From the NCBI RefSeq assembly GCF_033118175.1, contig NC_083697.1, positions 27,316,001 to 27,380,000 on the forward strand: a stretch of DNA of 64,000 nt. Reading direction: 5' to 3'. This DNA is from Dama dama. Its lineage: Eukaryota > Chordata > Mammalia > Artiodactyla > Cervidae. The notes beneath the pieces were generated by a model. It worked only from the letters and a program-made list of their open reading frames with translations. It was not told where the DNA came from and did not search any database. Both the position numbers and the translations under genes were made by a program. Positions 33,482 to 46,340 of this stretch are shown here, in pieces; positions within the stretch are counted from its first letter, which is position 1; each line of letters starts with the position of its first letter.

Positions 33482-35489
33482 TTCATTTTACCAACTCAGA
33501 ACCTTTGTTTAGCTATTTCTTTATTTGGGCAGACACAGGGAGTTGTTCTAAATGTGCATTAGTGGGTTTAGGAAAATCATTGTAATAAATGGTTGAATGC
33601 TTGTCACAAATTCTGATTGGAGAATATATTTAACAAATACTGAAAAATTGTAGAATTACTCTTGTTTCAGAAGATATCGGTGTGTGTGTATGGATGTGTG
33701 TGAGTGTAGGAAATTAAAGTGGTAGATAAAAATTTTGTGATTAAAAAATGAACTGACTGTGCAGAGCTTTTTCTCTTAAGAAGAGAGCATTTATGAAATG
33801 AAGAAAGTGAGCAATAATAGAAAAGGCTGGTGGTTTTCTGGGAGAAAATAATGTTAAGTCCTAAAATATTTGAAATACTAACCAAGAAAGCTTTAAAAAC
33901 AAGGGAGAAAGGAATATGCAAGCAGGCTGCAATGCACTATCTAGAAGGAGTCTTGTAAAGACAGGATATGGATGTCTGCTTTGCTTCAGCAGTTATAGAA
34001 GTTTTGCCGAGAATGGAAACTATAAAGAGGGGGAGATAATGTTTTCATACTTGACTTAGTGCATTTGGTTTGGAAGTCAGAGCTAAGTCTCAAGTTCAGT
34101 GGAGTGGCAGCTGACTCAGAGACAAGGAAAAACAGATTGTGTTTTAGATGATGTTATTATATTTACTTATGCCTTTGAAACATTTGGTAGAATAATTTCA
34201 GAGTGTAAGTAAAAGAAGACATCCAAGATGGGTGGAAAATGGGATCCTATTTGGGTCTCATTCTCATCTAAATTCATGTTTCAGAGGACATCCTGGAGCA
34301 AATGAACAAAAGGGAATGAACTATCAGGGAAACTGGGCTGAAAGTGCTGTTTCTTGCTCAAGGACTTAAAAAAAAAAAACAAAACCCAAAAACCTCTGAA
34401 TGATTGCTTGTATCAAAAGGATAGAGATCAAGTAGGATTATAGAAGAAAGGGATAAATTTATAGATCAGGAAGCGTCATGGGCATTTCTGTATAGTTCAG
34501 CAAATCTGGCAAATTCCAGAGAAGATACATTTTCTCCAAAACTTTATATAGAGTGAAAGGAGATGAAATGAATTTTTCAAAGAATAATAGACTCTATAAG
34601 TTTAATTGTGTGGAAATGATGATTTATGAGTGACGGTGAATCGGTGGCAGAAAAATAACTATGCTGGGGGAAGACTTCTCTATGGTAAATGTCTTATTTA
34701 TAGCTTAAATGAGATCAGGGTTGGTTTTAATGGAGTCAAGAACAAGTAAGAGATAAAATTCTCAGTTCTACGTAGATGGACGCAAACTGAGATGTAGAAT
34801 CTTCTAACAAACCCTAAATACGTTGTATGCTCTAATTTTCATTCCTGAAAAGCAAAACAGAGAACACCAGCCTTTAAAATTCCAAAGGGTATAAATATTG
34901 GATCTTCTATATAAGGCTGCTATCTATCTATTGTTACATGTGTTATGATGTGGCGTGGTTTTCAGTTTTCCTCATGTGATGCTCTTCACATGTGTCTGTT
35001 ATTTGTATGGCTTGAACTTGTAGATAACACATTGGTGGTATATGAGACCAATGTGTTGGCTTATGGCCAGGATTTTTAGAAAGTAGGATAGATTAGAGTG
35101 GAGGAGAAAATATATGAGTGCATCACATGTAGTAAGAACACATATTGTTAAGCCTCTGTTTTAATTATGTATGTACACATAAATGAGTGTGCATGTTCTA
35201 GGCTGCTGTGTGAAATGTATTTCTAACTTGGTTGCGGTAAAAAAAAGTTTGAAAAACACTAATTTAATGACAGCAACAACTCTACTGAACAGATATGTAG
35301 TGAGGAGAGAAATTATATTTGTAAATGGAATGATGTTAACAAGATAAAGAGTAAATTTAAATGTGTGTCTATAAATAGTGTGTCTTCTCTCAGGCAGGTC
35401 TGTACATATGAGGTAGATTTCTAAATTCATGGTGTATACTTAACATATGGTAAACCCTTGATAAGTTCCATTCAAAATATCTTTAGGTA

Positions 35490-35632
35490 GGATGAGATTG
35501 TTGGATGTCCAACCCGATGGACATGAGTTTGAGCAAGCTCTGGGAATTGGTGATGGACAGGGAAGCCTGGCGTGCTACAGTCCATGGAGTCACAGAGTCA
35601 GACATGACTGAGTGACTGAACTGAACTGAGGA
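35490..35632 (+). repeat. Bov-A/BovB 3'-end fragment
   Basis: 'ccaacccgatggacatgagt', 'tgggaattggtgatggacag' and 'gactgagtgactgaactgaa' are the BovB 3' terminus in forward orientation. Confidence 0.9.
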
Positions 35633-37894
35633 ACTATTATTTTCTAAGATTTGTAAGCAAACACTGTGAGACACATATACACATATATACACCTTGGCCT
35701 AAAGAACTCAAACTTTTTTTTATTTCTAATTACCTTCTTAAAATACCCATGTAACTCCACAACTCTACATCTTACTGTTTCATCTAAGGCACTTAGCTTC
35801 CTGATTACATTCTTTATTCTCAGTCCACAAAATGGACACATTTCAATGATATGATTGTAATTTTAGAAAACTCTGAATGCAATCTCACACCTATTTAAAA
35901 GCCTTGGAATTCCTCGATTCATCCTTGGCTTAGTTCTTCCCAGATCTAGATAAGAAACACATACTGCAGTTGTGATTTCTACTTAGCTACCTCATGTGGT
36001 TATGTGGTATATAGTATTGTTTTCTATTAGTACTCCAAAATTTTTCAAGGAATAAGAAAAGAAAAGAAATACTTGCCTTGAATACTTGAACACAGTGAGA
36101 ATCTACATTATGACTTGTTATTTCAAGTGTATTTTATAGAGTACTGGAAACCTTTGTATGACCTGAATAAGGGAAAGGGCCATGTTGAAAGGAAGAAGTA
36201 CACGAAGAAAGTAAAGAAGGAAGAGAGGGAGGCAGGCAGACTGTAGTGTTACAGATTAAAGGGACCTAAGAAAGGAGCATTCTGGCAGAAAGGACTGTCA
36301 TTTCAAGGTCATCTTCTTGAATCTGGTTTAAGTAAGGAATTAGTAGAAATGGTTAATGCCTCAAACTTTTTTCAAAGATGCCACGAGTTTGGGTTAGCCT
36401 CACTAGAAGCACTCAGCATCATTTCTTTTCATTTACCTTAGTGGAAAAATTAGTTTCCTGTAAACTGACTAGATTTTTTTTTTTCCTTCTAATTTCTCTT
36501 TAAGAGTAACTTGTTCAAATCTGCAATTGGAAACATTGAAATGACAGGATGGGAAAATTAATGCTCAAATTGATGATGGAGTTTAGGGAGATAGAGGCCA
36601 TTCAGCATCTATAAACAACTAACTGTTCAAATTATCAGGGTGATTTTTAAGTGGTAATTCAGAGAACTTCCTGGAAAATACAGAATTGCACATATAGAAA
36701 AGACTCCAGAAAATTGATGAAAGAATATTAATTATGTCTTATGAATCCTATGCCTGAAAAAGATTAGGCTTGTTAATTTACTCTGCTAGTTAGTTAACTA
36801 TGCAATTGTGACTATGTTTGCATGAAGATGGAGCATACGTGATACACATAGAAAAAGAAGTAGTACATGGAAATTCCCTGAGGAGAAATTTGACTTAAGG
36901 ACTTGCTCAGTACAAGATATGCTGATACCCTGTTAGTAGAGGTGCTTAAGAGTGTGTGTCCTTTTAATGATGGAGATTAACTAAAATGCATTTCCAAAGA
37001 GGAAACATGTAATCAATTGATTAAATTATAATTGTTGACTATGTACCTATTAATTTTATTATTTAAAAAGAAAATTAAGGAAAGAAACCAAAAAGTCAAA
37101 GTGATTGTGAAATTTAAATATCTGATTTAATGTCAACTGCAGTTACTAAAAAAAACTTTTTTTTAAAAAAGAAAAACTCCAAAAGCAACATGTAATTCTC
37201 AGAAGTATAGTTTTAACCAAGTACATTTTTTTCTTTAATGATAATGTCTAATGACTGTGAAATGTTTGCCTAAATTCCCTAAATTTGCCATTTCCCTAAA
37301 TGTTTGCCATTTTCCCTAAATTCCTCCAAGTAATTAATGGACATAAAACCTGCTTTGATTTCTAGGCTGGGTCTATCTCAGGAGTTGGATTTTTGTCATA
37401 GAAGATTCTGGACCAAGTGACGTTAAGTGGTTACATTCAAAACACTACAGAACTTAATCCAAGCAGAAATCTCTATTAAACTTCTTTTTGGATTTTATGT
37501 AATATAGAAAAAATAAAAGAGAGGAACTATAATTTGAATTCTTTACAGAGATTAGGTGTAACTGTTGTATATTACTTGAATGTAAGTTAGAGGCTGTCCA
37601 AATCATAACTTTTGAATTTTAAAAATCACCTCTTAATTTTTTAAGTGACCTCCCATTTCTTCACATTTCACATGAATATTCCTTCTTTTCAGTATGAGGA
37701 GACAGTTAACTGTCTGCTTTAAAAAAAAAACCAAAATTAAAAAAAATTGCCCAACAAGTTGATCAAGAAGAGAATATTGGTGGTTTTTCAATAACTAATT
37801 AGCAGTGATCTCACCTAAAGGTATTGTTGCAGTCAACAGTAATCAGTAGAGTGATTTTGAGGGCGGATAAGACTCATTTAACTTGTGGCTTTGC

Positions 37895-37975
37895 CATATA
37901 TATGAATTCATATATTCATATATATATTCAGATTCATTTCTTATATATCCATATATATTTGGATATATATTTTTC
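37895..37975. repeat. AT-rich palindromic stretch
   Basis: Multiple TATATA/ATATAT and self-complementary blocks such as ATATATGAATTCATATAT make cruciform or hairpin formation possible. It lies in intron 2 in repeat-poor sequence. Confidence 0.6.
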
Positions 37976-40516
37976 ATAAAGATGTGTCATTTTTGACTAT
38001 TGATTTTGTTAACCTAATTTTCACTTTTTAAATATCAATTTTACTTTTCATTTCCTTTCGTACTTCCTCCTATACGTGAGTGAAAAATAGTATCTAAAAT
38101 AAATTTTCAAAAACATCTTTTAAATTTTTGGATTGTTGAAAATATTGGCTCTTTCTGCTTATCCTGATACCATCCTATTATATTTTATTTTTATAAATCC
38201 AAGGATATTTTAATCACTAAACTACCTATTTGTAATACAATAATTTACTTATTATTGGAAGGATGTGGTTTGAAGTGTTTTTATCAAAAGTAAATGAAAT
38301 ATGATCTTTTATAGCTTTAATCAAGACACTTGCCTGAAGTAGTTACCTTAGATACTAGGACCAAAAGTGCGTGCATTTTTGGCCACTTGTAGGCCAGTTT
38401 GAATCTTGGTGTCAAACTGTTACTGTTCTTCCTACAAGCCCACTCCTTTCCCATACACATATCTCCCTTTGGACAGTTGTCTTTATTACTGGTTTAGCTA
38501 CCTGGTTGATTTGATTTAGCACTTTTCCAACCTAGTATACAATCTCATCTTTCCATTTACAAAAGTTAGCTAAGTTTAAAGTCATACCACTGCAGTGGTG
38601 ATGGGGAAGGTGGTGGTGGTCTTGTAGAAGGAGGAAAAAGGAAGAGCCCTCCCGTTTGCCAGGCATAGGGAGTAGCAGGAGCAATAGACCCTGCAGATTC
38701 AATACTAATGAAAAAGCCATCTCTGGGTTCCACCATTAATCAGAGAAATTCTAGCTACAGATGTCAGTTTGGAAACCAGAAATGTGGCATGCTCCTTACA
38801 GTTGTGATTAAGACCTCCAAAAATTTGGGTCATAAAAGTTATGCAGTTACTTATTTGGTGCTCTTCTCCCTTTTAAAGAGGGGTCTAATATTCCAGTTAG
38901 TGGCATTTGATAGGTGTTGTTAATTTATATCTGGATCATAGCCAAAATAAGGTGTGAGTATACCAAAGATTTATACAGCTATAAGTGAATCTGAATTATA
39001 AGAAAAATTAATCTGATAGATATCACATACATCTTATAACAGGAGAAAAAGAGAAAGTAAGGAAGGTGTACTTTAAAGAATGGAAACATTATATACTTAT
39101 ATTAATCCATATATCTTAAAACATTGGAATTATTATTGAAATATTAGTATTATTATTAAAATATAAAGTTGCTTTTATTACAATAACAGTGAATTACTGG
39201 ACTTTGAGCTTATCATTTATCATAAATTACTTGTTCTCTCTAACTGACCTATGCTATACTTGTGCTTGCTAATAGTTCTACTATAGTTATTGGATTATGA
39301 TTTTTAAAATATGCTATTTATAAATAGGATATAGAATAATATTTTTGCCTAAAACATTTGAAAGTCTCTAACATTTACTTGGTATAATTTTAGACCATAT
39401 TTACTAATCATCCAAATTTGTAATCATGTGCATGTGTTTTCACTATTGTACAGTACATATAAAAGAATTTTCCATTTCTCCAATTAGGTTTTGAAATTTT
39501 GTCAGTGCAAAAATTAAGAACCTATATAATTTGATATTTTAGCATTCTCTGTGAGTCAAATCAGAAAAAGTAGTGGTTTTTCTTTTTTTTTTTTACCATC
39601 AGGATTTCTTTTCCTTTTGTTCATCTACAACACTCCAAAGCTTGTTTCATATGAAGCCAAAAGAAAATATAATCAAATATCTAAAGGCAAACAATGAGCC
39701 GTAGTATTCTTTATCATATTTATTTATGTATTTCCTATTGCAAAATTTCAGTGATTCATTAAGGTTTTCAAGTTCTGTTGCATAGAGCTAAATCAAATGC
39801 AGTAAGAGGTTCTGGTTTCAAGGACTTAGATGCTCAGAAGTTTAGTAAACTTATAGTGGGGCTTCTCACAGTGAAAACGACACTTCAAAAGAGTTTAGAA
39901 GAGGCTGTGTTGGCTAACTGCAGTTCGAAATTGCTTTGTTGTTGGGTGGAAAAAGCATACTTCCCATTATTATATGGGGATCAGAAAATGATTGGATGAT
40001 TTATGCTTTTTCAATTAATAACAAATGGGGAAATAGGAAATTTTTGATGAATATAAGAGTAATGGTACCTCAAAATACTGACTTCAGCTTAGAATGTATT
40101 GTATTAAAGCCATCCTGTTTCACAGTAGAGTGTTGAAGACCTGGGTGAACCACCGAGTCTTTGGATCAGAAACTACATGAATACATCTTGGAAAGATATA
40201 TTTAACTTTAGTTATAGAATTTGCTAATGTCTTAATTATATTTCAATTTATAATTTTCATGCATTCCGAAGCAAATTTCAACATCGAGTTGTCTTTTATA
40301 TGGTCTGAAAACTTGTGTCTAGCTTTATTAAAAATGATTAGTTTTGTTTGGTGTCCTGAATACTGCAACAAATTTTACATACGTATCTGGCTAGACATGA
40401 ATAGCCAATCCCATATAAACTCATATGTATGAAGATACAGATATTCAATTTCAGCATTTAGGAGATGAGTTTTTATTAGACTGAACATATTTTAAACAAG
40501 AGTATGTAGATGTGTG

Positions 40517-40740
40517 GGGCTTCCCAGGTGGCGCTAGTGGTAAAGAACCCACCTCTCAATGCAGGTAGATGCCAGAGACAAGGGTTCAATCCCTGGGTGG
40601 GGAAGATCCCCTGGAGGAGGCCATGGCAACCCACTTCAGTATTTCTGCCTGGAGAATCCCATGGACAGAGGAGCATGGCAAGCTACAGTCCATGGGGGCG
40701 CATGGAGTCAGACACGCCTGAAGCGACCTCACGCTTGCTT
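40517..40740 (+). repeat. Bov-tA SINE in CXXC4 intron 2
   Basis: This full-length forward copy starts at 'ggcttcccaggtggcgctag', has box B 'gggttcaatccctgg', and is flanked by a 15-bp target duplication with one change (GTATGTAGATGTGTG 40502-40516 and GTACGTAGATGTGTG 40741-40755). Its head contains AGGTGGCGC (40526-40534), which matches the CTCF core. It breaks a SINE-poor interval of about 20 kb. Confidence 0.95.
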
Positions 40741-41047
40741 GTACGTAGATGTGTGCCCAACCTAAAGATGCCATGGTTCACGTGACAGCCTCGCAGGCAC
40801 CAAAAGAGAAAATTATGCTCACATTCTTAAGGTAGCAGATTTGGGGATGTCTATTGGTTTTTAGGTAGTTTAATAATTTCTTCATTGCTAATTTAATGAG
40901 AATCAAACTGAAATACATTTCTGCCAGAGACATATTGATAATTTTTTGTATTCAGTTTTTTAAAAGAAGTAAATGTAAAATGTACTTAGGCATGGATTAC
41001 AGTTATCTTATTCAACAATTTGCTTTTTAAAGTAAATTAGGAGGAGA

Positions 41048-41100
41048 ACGGAAGGCATTTCTTTTTTTTTAATTTTCCTGATGATTAGTGATGAGCATCT
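41048..41100 (-). repeat. L1 ORF2 scrap between two A/T tracts
   Basis: 'tgatgattagtgatgagcat' is the reverse complement of a conserved L1 ORF2 segment (SLIIR region). It lies between two T-rich tracts, to the left of the L1 3' end at 41100-41455, an unusual order. Confidence 0.65.
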
Positions 41101-41455
41101 TTTTTTTTAATTAATTCATTTATTTTAATTGGAGGCTAATTACTTTACAATATTGTGATGGTTTTTGCCATACATTCACATGAATCGGCCAAAGGCGCAC
41201 ATGTGTTCCCCATCTTGAACCCCCCTCCTACCTCCCTCCCCATCCCATCCCCCAGGGTCATCCCAGTGCATCAGCCCTGAGCACCCTGCCTCATGCATCA
41301 AACCTGGACTGGCGATCCACTTCACATATGTTAATATACACATTTCAACGCTACCCTCTCAAATCATCCCACTCTCATCTTCTCCCACAAAGTCCAAAAG
41401 ACTGTTTTTTACATCTGTGTCTCTTTTGCTGTCTCGCATATAGGGTCATCGTTAC
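41100..41455 (-). repeat. L1 (bovid) 3' UTR, 5' truncated
   Basis: Reverse L1 3' terminus: 'ttattttaattggaggctaa', 'agggtcatcccagtgcatca' and 'actgttttttacatctgtgt'. It matches the second L1 at 43563-44345 closely but stops near 41455, where a CpG-richer foreign sequence begins. Confidence 0.9.
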
Positions 41456-42130
41456 CATCGTTCTGGTCTGGCGCGTGTAGGGATGAATTCCCCCGACATA
41501 CTTCACGGCAGTCCCGGAAGGAGAACCAGGGGCTGTAGGGCTCTCTCCAGGCCTCCCGGGAGCAAGGCTGCTGTTTGTCAGCGTTGGCACCTGCGTGAGC
41601 TATGAAGGCTGCTTTAAACAACGCTGATCAATTCAATTCTATTCTTTACCTCCCTGCTCCCTTCTCTTACTGGGGAATCTGGCTTCTCTGTTACTCCCAA
41701 TTCGGGATAACGATTTCCTGCAAGCATCACTGAGATCCAGAAAGTCACTGTAATCTCATCAACAGTGTGACTCCCCAAATGGGACTCTTGAATTTATGTA
41801 ACCTGATGGTAGCTGGTCAGGGTGCTTAATCCCCCCACATTGCTGTGCTGAGTCCCCCAGTCATTTAAAATAGAAGTCCTGTTACAAAGATGACCTCATT
41901 ATGGCCCCAAGTTAGGACAGACTTCATCAGAACCCATAGTTAAACCAAATATTTTACCTCTGAAAGCAGTTTACTACCCCGTCCTGGCTGAAAAAAATTC
42001 AGCCCAGGCCTTAAGGAATTTTCCAATGATCCCAGTGAAGATTAGGTAGGCGGTTGGATGTACACCCAGTGTTTTTGCATGGCCTGTGGGACGCTGAAGA
42101 GTTTTGTTACCTTTTTTAACCCTGAAATAG
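41456..42130. other. CpG-rich insert of unknown origin
   Basis: The first 170 bp (41461-41630) are GC- and CpG-rich, unlike the surrounding AT-rich intron, and abut the L1 end without a recognisable joint. The LTR-like phrase TGTAGGGATG...CCCGACA (41477-41499) starts with TG and ends with CA. It could be a decayed or solo LTR, a transduced segment or a genomic CpG patch. I cannot identify it. Confidence 0.3.
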
Positions 42131-42482
42131 AACAGAGAAGCCTCACCTCGAGTTTCTGGTTAATGCCTTGAAGATTATTCCAATTAATGCACCTGTGGTT
42201 TTCCTAAATTTTCTCAAAACATTTTAGGTGATTTCCCAACTAATCATTTTTAGGGTTCAACCTCAAAGATTTTAATAAAAGGAAGAAATAATTTTTAAAA
42301 GAAGCATCTCTGCTTACTTTCTCCCTTCCTCTTTAGCAGCAAATTGTTTGTTTTGGAGATACATACCAGTCTCAAAATTGTATACATACTAATATATACA
42401 CATCAGTGTGCAGTTTTGTGACAGGTAATGATAGTAAAGAAAACTGTCTCTCTGCTTTTCTCATAGTTGCCTGTCAGGCAGG

Positions 42483-42702
42483 CATGCGTGTGTGCTCAGT
42501 CATGTCCAACTCTTTAAGACCCTATGGACTGTAACCCTCCAGGCTCCTCTGTCCATGGAATTTTCCAAAAAAGAATACTGGAGTGAGTTGCCATTTCTTA
42601 CTCCAGGGGATCTTCCTGACCCAGGGATAGAACCCACCTCTCTTGAGTCTCCTGCATTGGCAGGCAGATTCTTTATCACTGTGCCACCTGGAAAGTCCTT
42701 CT
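42483..42702 (-). repeat. Bov-tA SINE
   Basis: This reverse copy runs from 'gtgctcagtcatgtccaact' to 'actgtgccacctggaaagtc', in intron 2. Confidence 0.92.
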
Positions 42703-42959
42703 CACATTTGCATTATCTAATTTTTAGTGCTAACAAGCATTGAGAAGTGATTATCTTTTTCTTTACAACCATGACCTTTGATTGCAGGTGGCATTTTATA
42801 AAGCTTGCTTTTTCTAAATATTACAAATAAAGTTGAGTGGTGGAGAGGGGCACAGGAAGAGCCAAGAGTTTGAAGAGAGATTTAAAAATGAAACTAAGGC
42901 ATAAGGAGTTCATCTTATTTAAAAAATGTGCTCCATATATATTTCTTCTGTTTATCTTC

Positions 42960-43260
42960 ATAAACATATATGTTTATCACGATACAAGATATATAAGTAT
43001 ATACTTAGAGTCTTGTTTCCAGTTGGCATCTGAGAGCAAGTTGGCATCTCTATGTCATATACTGTACACATAAATGTGAATATATATGAATATATATGCA
43101 CATGTTTATTTTTCATATGTGATTCTGCAGTGCATGGATATGCTTGGATCTAACTTATCTTGTTAAAAATGACTACATTTATATAAGTATGCATACTTAT
43201 ATAAAATGTATTCTTAGTTGGCATCGGGCAGCAAGTTAGCATCTGGTGTAAACTAAGTTT
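42960..43260. repeat. Diverged tandem duplication, period about 195 bp
   Basis: AGTTGGCATC...AGCAAGTTGGCATCT at 43021-43049 recurs at 43216-43244 with few changes. Each is preceded by a TATATAAGTAT...CTTA block. It is not any repeat family I recognise. Confidence 0.55.
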
Positions 43261-43562
43261 TCATTTACTGCTTATATATGTGTGTTGTAAATTATGAATA
43301 TTAGGATGAATGAATATATTACGTTTTCTTGTAATTTCATAAGTTCCTTTAATAATGATTAAATATGTGTCATGAGCACATATAATTACATTTATCATTT
43401 AAAAGGTAAATATGAAAAGTAGTAACGGGGTTTTTTTCCTCAGCCAAGTCAAATGATGGGATCCAGGTATGCATAGTGAACTGGGAAGAGGAAGACATAT
43501 TAAACTATGAGGAGTAAGGATTACAATATTAATAAGTACTATTTTTATGGGAATAATAGAGC

Positions 43563-44345
43563 TTTTTAAAATTTATTTATTTTAATTGGAGGCTAATTAC
43601 TTTACAATATTGTAGTGGTTTTTGCCATACATTGACATGAATCAACCACGGGTGTCCATGTGTCCCCATCCTGAACCCCCCTCCCGCCTCCCTCCCCATC
43701 CCATCCCTCAGGGTCATCCCAGTGCACCAGCCCTGAGCACCCTGTCTCATGCATAGAACCTGGACTGGCGATGTATTTCACATATGGTAATATACATGTT
43801 TCAATGCTGTTCTCTCAGATCATCCCACCCTCGCCTTCTCCCACAGAGTCCAAAAGACTGTTCTTTATATCTGTGTCTCTTTTGCTGTCTCTCATATAGT
43901 GTCATCATTACCATCTTTCTAAATTCCATATATATGCGTTAGTATACTGTATTGGTGTTTCTCTTTCTGACTTACTTCACTCTGTATAATAGGCTCCAGT
44001 TTCATCCACCTCATTAGAACTGATTCAGTTGTATTCTTTTTAATGGCTGAGTAATATTCCATGGTGTATATGTACCACAGCTTCCTTATCCATTCGTCTG
44101 CTGATGGGCATCTAGGTTGCTTCCATGTCCTGGCTATTATAAATAGTGCTGCGATGCACATTGGGGTACACGTGTCTCTTTCGGTTCCGGCTTCCTCGGT
44201 GTGTATGCCCAGGAGTGGAATTGCTGGGTCGTATGGCAGTTCTATTTCCAGTTTTTTAAGGAATCTCCACACTGTTCTCCATAGTGGCTGTACTAGTTTG
44301 CATTCCCACCAACAGTGTGACAGGGCTCCCTTTTCTCCACCCCTG
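43563..44345 (-). repeat. L1 (bovid) 3' end with ORF2 C-terminus
   Basis: On the - strand, 43919-44380 is open for 153 codons and encodes the L1 ORF2 C-terminal region. Motifs include 'YDPAIPLLGI', 'IAALFIIARTWKQPRCPS' and 'WYIYTMEYYSAIKKN'. The 3' UTR (43563-43918) and poly(A) side follow to the left. Endonuclease and RT domains are absent (5' truncated), so it cannot mobilise. The intact frame suggests recent insertion. The last few codons at the right end run into flanking sequence. Confidence 0.95.
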
Positions 44346-45779
44346 GACCTTTTTGTTTGTGCTTTTACAAAATACTTCACAAGCTAAATATTTTTTGTAT
44401 ACTTATATGCAAATTTGAATTAGATAGTGTTAGTTTGTTCTTAACACATTTATTGTGAAGTATATGGTAATGACTATGAGAACAGTTTTTTAAAATCCTT
44501 TTTAGTGCAGATAGCCAGCATGGTTATTTTATTCATTTAAATTTCATTTGAATCTTAATCAATTAATAACAGTTTAATTTTTGGATGACATCTCTATGGT
44601 AGGATTGTGTCAACCTAATGAGTCATGTATGAAAAAGTAAATAAAAGCTAACCTCTATTAAAGAGTATTTGTAGTAAAATTTTTATATATTTTCTGAAAA
44701 TTCAGGTGCTGTTAACATTGTCTTAAGTTGTGTTTATGAGGAGTGTGTGTGTATGAGTGCGTTCTTTTATACCTCTTAGATATTTTGGTAATATTCAACT
44801 TTCTGATTTATATACTTATTCATCTTGAGCAGCTATCTTATAGGCTCCATAGGTTTGTTGGACGGGTCTAAGGAAAAAAAGGAAGTTTTTTATTTGCCCC
44901 ATATCAAGATTTACTCTTGGCTAGTTGTTCCTCATGTACTTTCAACATACACTCATGTGATTCTGTTTTATAACGAAGAGTATGGAATGGTGACCTACTG
45001 TAATGTTAATATATAAAGAAAAATTTGACAGCTTAACTACTGTTTATCTTGCAAAATCCCCATAGTAACTGTAAACTTCTTGTTAAAAGAATTGCTCATA
45101 TGTTTAGTGTTGCCTGTTACTCCATTGGAAAACTATAGTATTTTTCTGGTGCAAAAAGATCCTTTTGCTCTATTGAGTATCATTGGTTAGTTGTAAGTTT
45201 GATTTGTGTATATGACATTAATTTGTTGCAAATGCAGACATTTTAAAATAGAGGTATATTTTTCAGTATAGCTCATATTAGATTATATATAGGAATGTTT
45301 AGCACTAGTAGTTAAATATAGAAGTAATATGGATGTTACATTTGTTGTTGTCCTGTCATAAAAGAAATTCTCCAGAATGAAGAAATTACTTCACTAAATT
45401 TGAAACATCAGCCTTACATAGGCTGCGTACGTAGCAGATACAGATTTTAAGTACACTTGCTGGCTGATCTTCTTACTGTTGGTTAGTAGTTGGTACATTC
45501 CCCTTTCTTCTGATTGCCATCCATGTTCTAAGCTGTGTTTCTTCTAATTTTTAGATCAGTGTGCTTTAATCATTATATTTAGTAAATTAGCATTAAATTC
45601 AATATTCTAATTTTTGTAATATTCTAAGATTAAACATTTTTTTTATTAAATGTTGAAATATGCAAGTCATTATTTGTGTATGACTGACTAGAAATATTGC
45701 TGAAGTGTAAAGGAGAAATTCTAATTTTATATTGGCATAGAAAGAAAGCTTAACTTGTTTTCTTGCTCTTTTTTTATAG

Positions 45780-45824
45780 AGAACACCTGTTCCCAGCGCT
45801 GAAGCATTCCGATGGTTCTTTTAA
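45780..45824 (+). CDS. CXXC4: CXXC4 last coding segment, residues 357-370
   Basis: After an acceptor TTTTTATAG at 45771-45779, AGA ACA CCT... continues the frame from GAG of the main exon. It encodes RTPVPSAEAFRWFF and stops at TAA 45822-45824. This is the known C-terminus of CXXC4, and the joined protein is 370 residues (198 from Met173). The match in phase and sequence makes the exon junction firm. Function of the tail is not evident from sequence. Confidence 0.95.
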   Translation, partial: RTPVPSAEAFRWFF

Positions 45825-46334
45825 AGCAGTAGTATATCTTATTTTCAAGGCATTTGGAAGTGAAGGGCAAACTAATGTCTTGTTTTAAGAAACTGCTTAG
45901 TCCACCACTGAAGAAAATATCCAGATATTATTTTCATTTTATGTATAGGGGTTTCTTCAAAAAAAAAAAAAGGGAAAGAAAAGAAAAAAGACATATAAAA
46001 ATAATCTGGGAGCTTGGGGAATTGGCCAGTCTATTTACTTTCAATACACTGATTCTTTCTTTGATGTAATTTAGCTATCCTAGTGAAGTTGTTGTCTATT
46101 TTGAAAGTGGCTGTAAAAAATAAGTTTGGGTAAACCCCTGCTGTAAAATCATGTATCTTTGCAAAGTACATATCTATACTTCATTTTCAAATATATGTGT
46201 TTCAGTACTGTAAACTGTACAGATAGCAGCTTGTATTTTGTGTGTTTAGACACAAGAAGACAATCATGTCTGAGCATCTATGGAGATTAACAGTTTGTTC
46301 ACAACACTCTGGTTCTGCGAGTTAAATCTGGAGC

Positions 46335-46340
46335 AATAAA
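46335..46340 (+). terminator. Candidate poly(A) signal AATAAA
   Basis: AATAAA about 510 nt after the stop codon. The downstream sequence is T-rich ('tttttgccagttgtttctag'). Would give a short 3' UTR. Confidence 0.35.

Larger units (their letters stand above)
26521..45779 (+). other. CXXC4: CXXC4 intron 2 (about 19.3 kb)
   Basis: The intron runs from GTCAGA at 26521 to an acceptor TTTTTTTATAG at 45769-45779. If retained, the frame continues 43 codons past the exon and stops at 26650-26652. From 26.5 to 40.5 kb it has only two short Bov-A scraps (30.4 and 35.5 kb). The 40.5-44.4 kb part holds the SINE, L1 and unknown insertions listed separately. The remainder is AT-rich unassigned sequence with (CA)n, (TG)n and AT-palindromic stretches. 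Confidence 0.85.

Noticed and set aside
43919..44380. 153-codon - strand frame as a host gene
   Set aside because: It is the C-terminus of L1 ORF2 in a truncated insertion.
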